Below, piece by piece: positions 1 to 5,775 of a DNA stretch of 8,791 nt. The position numbers and the translations under genes were made by a program. The notes beneath the pieces are model-generated. The model did not search any database. It had not been told where the DNA came from and saw only the letters and a program-made list of their open reading frames with translations. Source of the DNA: an uncultured Clostridia bacterium (GTDB lineage: Bacteria > Bacillota > Clostridia > Christensenellales > UBA1242). The stretch's first letter is position 1; each line of letters starts with the position of its first letter. The DNA lies in assembly GCA_944376785.1 (NCBI GenBank), contig CALWDV010000050.1, positions 1 to 8,791 on the forward strand, given 5' to 3'.

Positions 1-1833
1 TTCTGTGGTGTTAACTTTTTCTTCATTAATTTTTTTATTTTCCTCTTGTTTTTTATCTTCTTCTTTTTCAATTAATGTTTCATTGGGTTCAGTGCTAACC
101 ATTGAAGGTTTTACATTTGTTTCTTCTGTTAAATTTAAAGTGTTAATTCCATTATTAATAGTACCTCTGTTAATCATATCAATCATTGTATTATAACCAT
201 ATGTGTCAACATTTTTATTTGTTTTGTTAATATCTCCATTAATGTAAGGGTAGTTGTTTGAACCTGAGTAGCCACTATTTTTTCCATTAACGCCATTATT
301 AACACCATTATTTAAGTTATTTTGTGTTATAATTCCATTTTGGAATGTTCCTGTTGGTGCATTAATATTTTTATTTGTATTATTAATTAAATTATTATTA
401 TTGTTATTTAAATTATTGTTATTTAAATTGTTATTAGTGTTAGTGTTAGTGTTTAAGTTTGATGTGTCTTTAACTGTTGAGGTTGTTGTATTAGTTTTGC
501 TTTGAGAATTGTTATTTACTGTGCTTGTATTATTATTTTTTGCTGCATTATTATTTAAATTTGTGTTTTTATAACTATCTAAATTACCATTTTTATTTAA
601 ATATGTGTCAATATTTTTATTATTTTTTGTTGTTATTTCGGAATTGTTTGAGTTTGAAATTGTGTTACCACTTTCTTTGTCTATTGTTTCATTTGTTGTT
701 TCTGTGTTTGTATTATTAGTATTATTGTTGTTATTTTCTTCAACAATTTCATCTGTTGCATTATCACTTGAATTGTTATTTGCAATTTCTTGTGCTTCAA
801 TTAAAATAGATTTAATTTGTTCTAGTGTATTAATTGCATTTTTTAAATAAGTTATTCTTGTTTCTAAATGGTTTAAAACACTTAAATAATTACTATTAAT
901 TACATCAATACCTGCGGTAATTCCACCAACATCATTTTTACTAATGCTATTTACTTCATCAGATAAATCGCCATTGCAATTTTTTATTCTTTTAATAGTT
1001 ATTTTAATATCATCAATATAATTATTTAATGCTGCAATTTGTTGATTTGTTGGAACAAAAGTACCATCTTTTACTGCAGAATTTAAATCTTTAATTTCAA
1101 CACAATATAGTAAAATATTATTTTTATAGTTTCCAAGTTCTGTGTTTGCGTTAATTGTATCGTTTGTTATGTCATATAAATTTTGAACTTTACTAATGTA
1201 ATTAGATAAATAGTTTTCATTAGTTGTTTGATTTGATGAATTAGTATTTAATTTTGTGTTATTTATTGTTGTTTTTGATGATATTGCAGTTGTTAAGTTA
1301 GATTTTTTAGTTAATTCATTTGTTGTTTCTTTGTTTTCATTTGATTTGTTGGTTGCGTTTGCGGTTTTAACATTTGAAGTGCTTTTTATTTTGTTTTTAT
1401 CAACATTTTCAATCTTTGTTGAATCTTCATTGACTTTGTTTGATGCTTCATTTTTTGAAGTGTCAATTTTTTTTGAATTTACACTTTCTTCATTTTTTAT
1501 TTCATTTTCTAAATTTAAAATAATTCTTGCAATTTTTTGTTTTTTTGTTTCAATTGGAATTAATAAATTTAAATTGTTATATGAAACTCTTGCCATCATT
1601 TTATTGTTTGAGTTTGGTGCAGGGGTTGTAATTGAGCTTGTTAATGGATATATATCCGGATTTGATAAGTAAGAATTATCAATAGTGTCAAGTCGTTTAA
1701 CAGCAGTTGATAAATTGTTTAAATTGTTTTCTAAACTTCTTGAAACGGTTGCTGGTTCAGATGGGTTGGTGCAACCAAATAATAATAAAGAACCACACAT
1801 AACACCTGTAATAATTAATGAACTTTTTTTCAT
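1..1833 (-). CDS. Asn-rich lipoprotein of unknown function (partial, C-terminus beyond window)
   Basis: A minus-strand frame starting at the ATG at 1833-1831 stays open for all 611 codons to the window edge; I read every triplet and found no stop. The start is set by a strong GGAGG site five bases upstream. The N-terminus has a Lys-Lys-Ser-Ser n-region, a hydrophobic stretch and a lipobox-like Leu-Phe-Gly-Cys ending at Cys21, so the product is probably a lipoprotein anchored on the outer face of the membrane. Residues 22-118 look partly helical. Residues 119-205 are a Ser/Thr/Asn/Lys linker. Residues 207-352 are a better-mixed, probably helical domain containing two Cys. Residues 353 to about 545 are extremely Asn-rich with short tandem repeats, and 589-606 is a Glu/Lys tail. 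The motif Lys-Asn-(Ile/Val)-Asp-Thr-Tyr occurs twice. Divergence from spoVAC hints at, but does not prove, a sporulation link. I do not recognise the family. The lipobox Phe at -2 is not typical. Confidence 0.88.
   Translation of the reverse strand, partial: MKKSSLIITGVMCGSLLLFGCTNPSEPATVSRSLENNLNNLSTAVKRLDTIDNSYLSNPDIYPLTSSITTPAPNSNNKMMARVSYNNLNLLIPIETKKQKIARIILNLENEIKNEESVNSKKIDTSKNEASNKVNEDSTKIENVDKNKIKSTSNVKTANATNKSNENKETTNELTKKSNLTTAISSKTTINNTKLNTNSSNQTTNENYLSNYISKVQNLYDITNDTINANTELGNYKNNILLYCVEIKDLNSAVKDGTFVPTNQQIAALNNYIDDIKITIKRIKNCNGDLSDEVNSISKNDVGGITAGIDVINSNYLSVLNHLETRITYLKNAINTLEQIKSILIEAQEIANNNSSDNATDEIVEENNNNNTNNTNTETTNETIDKESGNTISNSNNSEITTKNNKNIDTYLNKNGNLDSYKNTNLNNNAAKNNNTSTVNNNSQSKTNTTTSTVKDTSNLNTNTNTNNNLNNNNLNNNNNNLINNTNKNINAPTGTFQNGIITQNNLNNGVNNGVNGKNSGYSGSNNYPYINGDINKTNKNVDTYGYNTMIDMINRGTINNGINTLNLTEETNVKPSMVSTEPNETLIEKEEDKKQEENKKINEEKVNTTE
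205..225. repeat. Direct repeat copy 1 (encodes Asn-Lys-Asn-Val-Asp-Thr-Tyr)
   Basis: These 21 bases match 601-621 at 20 of 21 positions and are in the same reading frame of the minus-strand lipoprotein. Both copies encode Asn-Lys-Asn-(Val/Ile)-Asp-Thr-Tyr. The sole difference is one base in the variable codon region. The copies flank most of the second Asn-rich linker. Confidence 0.75.
403..453. repeat. Short tandem repeats inside the Asn-rich linker
   Basis: Two adjacent 15-base units at 403-417 and 418-432 (GTTATTTAAATTATT and a one-base variant) are followed by three exact copies of AGTGTT at 436-453. They encode Asn-Asn-Leu-Asn-Asn and Thr-Asn units of the minus-strand lipoprotein. All units are multiples of three, so slippage would change length without breaking the frame. 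Confidence 0.8.
601..621. repeat. Direct repeat copy 2 (encodes Asn-Lys-Asn-Ile-Asp-Thr-Tyr)
   Basis: This is the partner of the copy at 205-225, in the same frame and orientation and 396 bases apart, which is a multiple of three. Recombination between the copies would delete 132 codons in frame. Confidence 0.75.
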
Positions 1834-1838
1834 TTTTT

Positions 1839-1843
1839 CCTCC
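1839..1843 (-). promoter_or_regulatory. Ribosome-binding site of the Asn-rich lipoprotein gene
   Basis: The plus strand reads CCTCC, so the minus strand reads GGAGG followed by five A bases and ATG. This is the strongest Shine-Dalgarno sequence in the window. It fixes the start of the minus-strand reading frame and supports that frame being a real gene. Confidence 0.85.
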
Positions 1844-1859
1844 AAAATAATTAGTTATG

Positions 1860-1876
1860 TTTTAGTTTAACTAAAA
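1860..1876. repeat. Perfect 17-bp palindrome, possible operator
   Basis: Eight bases on each side of a central T are perfectly complementary. The palindrome overlaps the possible -10 and start-point area of the minus-strand lipoprotein gene, which is where a repressor would sit. In such AT-rich DNA a chance palindrome is possible, though this one contains a G:C pair in each arm. No T-run follows on either side, so a terminator is unlikely. Confidence 0.4.
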
Positions 1877-1958
1877 TATAAAAAAATATTTATGATTAAT
1901 AAAAAATTAGTTTAAATTTTAATATTTAAGTGAATAATCATAAAAAATTGGAGTTGTT

Positions 1959-2414
1959 ATGAAAAAAGAAAAACATTTATCAAGAAATGAACAATTTGTT
2001 AAATATGTTGAAGCAAAAACCCCTAAAACAAAAACTTTTCCAACACTAATATGGGCTTATTTGGTTGGTGGAATTATTTGTATGATTGGGCAGGGAATTA
2101 ATGATGCTCTTATGGCAATATTTCCAAAGATGGGGCAGGAAGAAGCATCAACATGGATGTTAATAATTTTAATTTTTATTGCTAGTTTACTAACTGGTTT
2201 GGGGTTATATGACAGGATTGGCGTGTTTGCCGGTGGAGGTTCCATTGTTCCAATAACAGGTTTTTCTAATTCCATAACAAGCCCTGCAATGGAATTTAAA
2301 AAAGAAGGCATTATTTTTGGACTATGTGTAAAAATGTTTTCAGTTGCAGGACCTGTTTTGGTTTGTGGGCTAGTTATAAGTTTTATTACAGGAATAATTT
2401 ATTTGTTTATTTAA
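1959..2414 (+). CDS. spoVAC: Stage V sporulation protein AC
   Basis: SpoVAC is a multi-pass inner-membrane protein of the spore channel that moves Ca-dipicolinic acid into the forespore and releases it at germination. The 151-residue length fits the family. A charged N-terminus (1-27) precedes membrane segments near 30-54, 66-83 and 118-150. Between them lies the family motif Gly-Leu-Tyr-Asp-x-Ile-x-x-Phe-Ala followed by Val-Pro-Ile-Thr-Gly-Phe (residues 82-102). The same motif recurs in SpoVAE downstream, as expected because both belong to the SpoVAC/SpoVAEb family. TTGGAG at 1948-1953 lies five bases before the ATG. It is the first gene of a three-gene operon; its stop is nine bases before spoVAD. 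No spoVAA or spoVAB precedes it, since the next gene upstream is divergent. Confidence 0.96.
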   Translation: MKKEKHLSRNEQFVKYVEAKTPKTKTFPTLIWAYLVGGIICMIGQGINDALMAIFPKMGQEEASTWMLIILIFIASLLTGLGLYDRIGVFAGGGSIVPITGFSNSITSPAMEFKKEGIIFGLCVKMFSVAGPVLVCGLVISFITGIIYLFI

Positions 2415-2423
2415 AGGTGAAGT

Positions 2424-3446
2424 ATGAATAACAAAATTGGTGATCAAACAATAATTTTTAAAAATGAACCAAAAATAATTAGTCATTATTCTGTTGTTGG
2501 TGAAAAAGAAGGTAATGGCAATTTTAAAAATTATTATCATTACATTTTAAAAGATGATTTATTTGGAGAAAAATCGTTTGAACATGCGGAAAGAAAAATG
2601 TTGGAATTTGCAATTAGTAATTCAATTAAAGGCGCAAATTTAAAAATTGCAGATATAGATTTATTAATTGGTGGAGATTTATTAAATCAAATTATTTCAG
2701 CTTCATTTACTGCCAGACATTTTGACAGGCCATTTTTAGGAGTTTATGGTGCATGTAGCACAATGGCAGAAAGTTTGGCAATTGGTGCAACATTTGTTGA
2801 TGGAAAGTATTTAAAAAATGTTGTTTGTGCAACAGGAACGCATTTTTCAACAGCTGAAAGACAATATAGATTTCCACTTGAATTAGGTAACCAACGTCCA
2901 CCAACAAGCCAATGGACTGTAACTGGTGCAGGTAGTTCTGTTTTAAGTTTAAATGGGTGTGGTCACAAAATTAAAATGGCAACTTTGGGCAAGGTTACTG
3001 ATTATGGAATTAAAGATGTTAATAATATGGGAGCAGCAATGGCACCAGCTGCAATGAGTACGCTAATTTCTCATTTTAAAGACACAAAAACAACCCCAGA
3101 TGACTATGATTTAATTTTAACAGGAGATTTAGGTAAATTAGGTTCTGAAATTTTAATGGATTTAATGGAACATAATGGATATAAATTTGGTAAAAATTAT
3201 AATGATTGTGGGCAGATGATTTATAACAACAATCAAAAAACTTTTCAAGGTGGTAGTGGTTGTGGTTGCAGTGCAGCTGTGTTAAATTCTTTTGTGTTAA
3301 AAAAGATGGATGAAGGAGTGTTTAAGCGAGTTTTATTTGCAGCAACTGGTGCATTACTTAGCACATTAAGTTCGCAACAAGGTGACACAATTCCAGGAAT
3401 TTGTCATGCAGTTGTGATTGAAAAAGATGATAAAAAGGAAAATTAA
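2424..3446 (+). CDS. spoVAD: Stage V sporulation protein AD
   Basis: SpoVAD is the peripheral, dipicolinic-acid-binding component of the SpoVA system and has a thiolase-like fold. The 340 residues match the family's usual size. Visible signatures include Gly-Gly-Asp-Leu-Leu-Asn-Gln (83-89), the thiolase-type Gly-Ala-Cys-Ser-Thr with Cys111 at the position of the thiolase nucleophile, Arg-Phe-Pro-Leu-Glu-Leu-Gly-Asn-Gln-Arg-Pro-Pro (149-160), Thr-Gly-Asp-Leu-Gly (233-237) and a Gly-Gly-Ser-Gly-Cys-Gly-Cys-Ser-Ala loop (276-284). No signal peptide or membrane segment is seen, as expected for a peripheral protein held by SpoVAC and SpoVAE. AAAGGTGA at 2413-2420 overlaps the spoVAC stop and sets the start. 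Its 3' end carries the ribosome-binding site for spoVAE, suggesting coupled translation. Confidence 0.97.
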   Translation: MNNKIGDQTIIFKNEPKIISHYSVVGEKEGNGNFKNYYHYILKDDLFGEKSFEHAERKMLEFAISNSIKGANLKIADIDLLIGGDLLNQIISASFTARHFDRPFLGVYGACSTMAESLAIGATFVDGKYLKNVVCATGTHFSTAERQYRFPLELGNQRPPTSQWTVTGAGSSVLSLNGCGHKIKMATLGKVTDYGIKDVNNMGAAMAPAAMSTLISHFKDTKTTPDDYDLILTGDLGKLGSEILMDLMEHNGYKFGKNYNDCGQMIYNNNQKTFQGGSGCGCSAAVLNSFVLKKMDEGVFKRVLFAATGALLSTLSSQQGDTIPGICHAVVIEKDDKKEN

Positions 3447-3448
3447 TT

Positions 3449-3820
3449 ATGGATATTTTTTTAACATATTTGAAAGTTTTTGCAGTTGGTGGATTAATTT
3501 GTATGCTGGGTCAGTTGTTAATTATAAAAACCAAATTAACAAGTTCAAGAATTTTGGTTTTATTTGTTTGTATTGGAGCAATATTAGAAGCTGTTGGATT
3601 ATATGAACCTATTGCAAATTTTGCCAAAGCAGGTGCAACAGTTCCAATAACTGGGTTTGGAAGAAGTTTGGCAAAAGGGGCAATTCAAGGAGTGAAAGAA
3701 ATGGGATTTTTAGGTGCATTTGCAGGTGGACTAACTGCAACTGCGGCAGGAATTACTTGTGCAGTTGTTTCGGCATTTGTGATGGGGCTTATTTTTAATA
3801 GTAGAACAAAAAAATATTAA
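3449..3820 (+). CDS. spoVAE: Stage V sporulation protein AE (SpoVAEb type)
   Basis: This is the second integral membrane subunit of the SpoVA channel and belongs to the same family as SpoVAC. It has 123 residues with hydrophobic segments near 8-26, 34-52 and 84-117. The motif Gly-Leu-Tyr-Glu-Pro-Ile-x-x-Phe-Ala followed by Val-Pro-Ile-Thr-Gly-Phe (residues 50-70) parallels SpoVAC residues 82-102. Its length and sequence identify it as the AEb form, not the soluble AEa form. The start lies two bases after the spoVAD stop, with AAAAGGAA inside the end of spoVAD. It is the last gene of the operon and is followed by a hairpin terminator. There is no spoVAEa or spoVAF here; the C-D-E set alone is the usual clostridial complement. 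Confidence 0.95.
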   Translation: MDIFLTYLKVFAVGGLICMLGQLLIIKTKLTSSRILVLFVCIGAILEAVGLYEPIANFAKAGATVPITGFGRSLAKGAIQGVKEMGFLGAFAGGLTATAAGITCAVVSAFVMGLIFNSRTKKY

Positions 3821-3826
3821 TTTAAT

Positions 3827-3859
3827 AAAAGAAATTTAAAATTTTTAAATTTCTTTTTT
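3827..3859 (+). terminator. AT-rich hairpin terminator after spoVAE
   Basis: A perfect 14-bp inverted repeat (AAAAGAAATTTAAA at 3827-3840 and its complement at 3844-3857) surrounds a three-base loop and ends in a T-run. It begins seven bases after the spoVAE stop. The stem is weak, with one G:C pair, but position and shape fit an intrinsic terminator that separates spoVACDE from yunB. The matching A-rich left arm means it could also act in the opposite direction. Confidence 0.72.
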
Positions 3860-3867
3860 ATTTTAAA

Positions 3868-3896
3868 TTCTATTGTAAAAATAAAAAACATATAAT
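3868..3896 (+). promoter_or_regulatory. Possible sigma-E-type promoter of yunB
   Basis: CATATAAT at 3889-3896 resembles the sporulation sigma-E -10 element (CATACAAT in Bacillus subtilis). TTCTATT at 3868-3874, 14 bases upstream, partly resembles its -35 element. yunB belongs to the sigma-E regulon in B. subtilis, which fits. The same bases also contain TATAAT, but I see no well-spaced vegetative -35 element. Transcription would begin at about 3902-3904, at the start codon. Confidence 0.45.
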
Positions 3897-3901
3897 TTTT
3901 T

Positions 3902-4573
3902 ATGAAAAAGATTACAATAGAAACTTTTAAAAAGCATAAAAAAAGAATTGCTATTTGGACAACCATTGTTTTTGTTTTCATATTGTTTAGTTTTATATTT
4001 AAAAATGGTATTAACACTGTTATTGCCGATACAGTTGAATTAAAATCAAAAGCATTAGCAACAAAAGCAATGAATAGTGCGATTGCCGATGTTGTAATAA
4101 ATTCCATTGTTTATGAAGATTTAGTTAATATAATAACCGATGAATTTGGCAATATAACAATGATTCAAGCAAATGCATTGGAAATTAATAATTTAAGCAA
4201 AGATTTGGCTCAAACAACAGAAATAAAAATTGAAGAATATGGAAAAATGGGAGTTTCTATTCCGTTAGGAACAATGACAGGTATACCGTTATTTGTTGGT
4301 CGTGGACCAAAAATAAAATTAAAAGTTAATCCAATTGGAGCTGTTAATTGCACTTTCTTATCACAATTTGAAAGTGCTGGAATTAACCAAACTAACCATA
4401 AAATATACTTAAAAATTTCTGCTGATGTTGGTGTTGTTTTGCCACTGCTTAGTAAAAAATATAATACAACCAGACAAGTATTAATATCTGAAAGTATAAT
4501 TGTTGGTGAAGTTCCAGAAGTTTATTTATATTCCGACACATTAGACACACTTTTAAACTTTGTTCCATATTAA
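3902..4573 (+). CDS. yunB: Sporulation protein YunB
   Basis: The YunB family is a sporulation protein family made in the mother cell and needed for normal spores in Bacillus; the molecular role is not known. The 223 residues fit the family. A short basic N-terminus is followed by one membrane segment (about 17-34) and a large domain outside it. Family signatures are Ala-Thr-Lys-Ala-Met-Asn-Ser-Ala-Ile (53-61), Ile-Pro-Leu-Gly-Thr-Met-Thr-Gly (120-127), Gly-Arg-Gly-Pro-Lys-Ile (133-138), Phe-Glu-Ser-Ala-Gly-Ile-Asn-Gln-Thr-x-His (156-166) and Ile-Val-Gly-Glu-Val-Pro (200-205). An in-frame TAA at 3893-3895 rules out an upstream start, and the next ATG lies beyond the membrane segment. The ATG has no Shine-Dalgarno sequence, unlike every other gene here. 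It lies between the spoVAE terminator and the promoter of the next operon, so it is probably transcribed alone. Confidence 0.94.
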   Translation: MKKITIETFKKHKKRIAIWTTIVFVFILFSFIFKNGINTVIADTVELKSKALATKAMNSAIADVVINSIVYEDLVNIITDEFGNITMIQANALEINNLSKDLAQTTEIKIEEYGKMGVSIPLGTMTGIPLFVGRGPKIKLKVNPIGAVNCTFLSQFESAGINQTNHKIYLKISADVGVVLPLLSKKYNTTRQVLISESIIVGEVPEVYLYSDTLDTLLNFVPY

Positions 4574-4583
4574 AAAATTTTCA

Positions 4584-4612
4584 TTGTTAAATTTCTAATA
4601 CTATGATAAAAT
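4584..4612 (+). promoter_or_regulatory. Extended -10 promoter of the cysteine desulfurase-thiI operon
   Basis: TTGTTA at 4584-4589 is followed 17 bases later by TAAAAT at 4607-4612, with TG at 4604-4605 one base before it. This is a good vegetative promoter with an extended -10. Transcription would begin near 4619, leaving a leader of about 20 nt that carries the AAAAGGA site at 4623-4629. Confidence 0.72.
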
Positions 4613-4638
4613 AATCAAAGTAAAAAGGAATTTTAACA

Positions 4639-5769
4639 ATGATTTTTTTAGATAATGCAAGTACAACAAAAATTTATGATGAATCATTAAAAGAATATGT
4701 TTTTCAAAGTGAGCAAAACTATTTTAATGCTTCTTCTTTATATAAAGCAGGTTCTGATGTTTTAAAACAAATTAATAAAGCAAGAGAAACCATTATTAAG
4801 TTGTTGGGAGGTTCAAGTTTTGACAACTTAATTTTTACGTCGGGTGCAACTGAATCAAACAATATGGCAATTAATGGTGTTTTAAGAAAAAATATGGGAA
4901 AACTTGTTTTTTCTTATGCAGAGCATCCTGCTGTTTTTAACGTTGCAAAAGAACTTGAAAAACAAGGTTATAAAGTTGAATTTGTTAAATTAACAAAAGA
5001 TGGCATTGTTGATGAAAAAGATTATATTTCAAAACTTGATGGTGCTTCTTTTATTTCAATAATGCATGTTTGCAACGAAACAGGGGCAGTTAATGATATT
5101 AAAAACCTGGTTAAACTTGCAAAACAAAAAAATAAGGATATTATTTTTCACTGTGATGGGGTTCAGGCATTTGGTAAAATTCCAGTTAATGTTTATGATT
5201 TGGGTGTTGACTTATACACAATAAGTTCACACAAAATTCATGGGCCAAAAGGTGTTGGTGCATTATATGTAAGAAAAGGAATTAATTTAAAACCTTCTGT
5301 TTTTGGTGGTGGTCAAGAATTTGGCATTAGAAGTGGCACGGAAAACACTTGTGGAATTTTAGCATTTAAAAAATCTGCTGAAATAATTTGTAAAAATTTA
5401 AAAAGCAATTATGATAAAGTTTTAACTTTAAAACAAGAATTTTTAAAAGAATTAACAACTAATTTTAATGTTAAAATTAATTCAAATGATTTTTGTTCAC
5501 CTTATATTATTTCATTTTCTATTCCAAAAGTTAAAGCAGAAACAATTTTGCATATGGCAGAACAAGAAGGTGTGTTAATTAGTAATGGCTCGGCATGTTC
5601 TAGCAAACACACTGATAACAGAATTTTAAAAAATATGGGAATTGATGACTATTACATTCAATCATCGGTTAGGGTTAGTTTTTCTGAATTTAACACAATA
5701 GATGAAGTTATAAGTGCTGCACAAATTATTAAGCAAACATGTTCAAGATATATTAACATTTTAAAGTAG
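4639..5769 (+). CDS. nifS: Cysteine desulfurase (NifS/IscS family, NifZ-like partner of ThiI)
   Basis: This PLP enzyme removes sulfur from L-cysteine as a persulfide, giving alanine, and passes it to an acceptor. The 376 residues cover a complete fold type I aminotransferase-like domain. Visible residues are Gly-Ala-Thr-Glu-Ser-Asn-Asn (69-75) and His96 for cofactor contact, Asp173 and Gln176, the PLP-binding Lys199 in Ser-Ser-His-Lys-Ile-His-Gly-Pro-Lys-Gly, Arg-Ser-Gly-Thr-Glu-Asn (231-236), and the catalytic Cys320 in Gly-Ser-Ala-Cys-Ser-Ser. It overlaps the ThiI signals: thiI starts seven bases after its TAG stop. In B. subtilis the desulfurase beside thiI (NifZ) is dedicated to tRNA 4-thiouridine, so the same role is inferred here. 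No scaffold gene such as iscU or sufU is adjacent, which argues against a primary Fe-S role. The exact symbol is uncertain; the family assignment is firm. Confidence 0.95.
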   Translation: MIFLDNASTTKIYDESLKEYVFQSEQNYFNASSLYKAGSDVLKQINKARETIIKLLGGSSFDNLIFTSGATESNNMAINGVLRKNMGKLVFSYAEHPAVFNVAKELEKQGYKVEFVKLTKDGIVDEKDYISKLDGASFISIMHVCNETGAVNDIKNLVKLAKQKNKDIIFHCDGVQAFGKIPVNVYDLGVDLYTISSHKIHGPKGVGALYVRKGINLKPSVFGGGQEFGIRSGTENTCGILAFKKSAEIICKNLKSNYDKVLTLKQEFLKELTTNFNVKINSNDFCSPYIISFSIPKVKAETILHMAEQEGVLISNGSACSSKHTDNRILKNMGIDDYYIQSSVRVSFSEFNTIDEVISAAQIIKQTCSRYINILK

Positions 5770-5772
5770 GTG
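5768..5772 (+). promoter_or_regulatory. Ribosome-binding site deciding the thiI start
   Basis: AGGTG overlaps the desulfurase TAG stop and lies three bases before the ATG at 5776. The in-frame GTG at 5770 is inside this element and has no Shine-Dalgarno sequence of its own, so ATG 5776 is preferred. The same AGGTG core precedes spoVAD. Confidence 0.6.
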
Positions 5773-5775
5773 CAA

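Larger units (their letters stand above)
1834..1958. promoter_or_regulatory. Divergent intergenic region between lipoprotein gene and spoVAC
   Basis: This 125-bp AT-rich region must hold the promoters for both divergent genes. It contains a perfect 17-bp palindrome at 1860-1876 (TTTTAGTT, centre T, AACTAAAA). The 9-mer TTAGTTTAA occurs at 1862-1870, inside the palindrome, and again at 1907-1915. On the minus strand TATATT at 1880-1875 could be a -10 element for the lipoprotein gene, but its -35 partner is poor. On the plus strand I found no convincing sigma-G promoter for spoVAC. Assignment of promoters here is tentative. Confidence 0.45.

Noticed and set aside
361..453. CRISPR-like or satellite array
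   Set aside because: The units are 6-15 bases, adjacent without spacers, and are explained by repeated Asn, Leu and Thr codons.
5..1672. Plus-strand reading frames rich in Phe, Leu, Val and Ser that resemble membrane proteins
   Set aside because: They are complements of the Asn/Lys/Thr-rich minus-strand gene, whose AAT and AAC codons read as ATT and GTT on the other strand. They lack ribosome-binding sites and none spans the region, while the minus frame is fully open.
1931..1945. Sigma-G-like elements (TGAATA and CATAAAA) before spoVAC
   Set aside because: The two elements are only two bases apart, not 17-18, and neither has a partner at the right distance. A sigma-G promoter is expected for this operon, but I cannot place it.
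2057..2311. Minus-strand reading frame inside spoVAC
   Set aside because: It is a shadow of the strongly supported spoVAC frame and has no ribosome-binding site or recognisable features. The same holds for the antisense frames in spoVAD (2707-2907), around yunB (3817-4107) and at the desulfurase-thiI junction (5658-5861).
4574..4600. Terminator after yunB
   Set aside because: The A and T runs after the stop do not form a convincing stem. Some readthrough into the desulfurase operon is possible.
5770..5775. GTG start for thiI directly after the desulfurase stop
   Set aside because: The GTG is part of the AGGTG ribosome-binding site for the ATG at 5776, has no site of its own, and the family motif begins in register with the later ATG.
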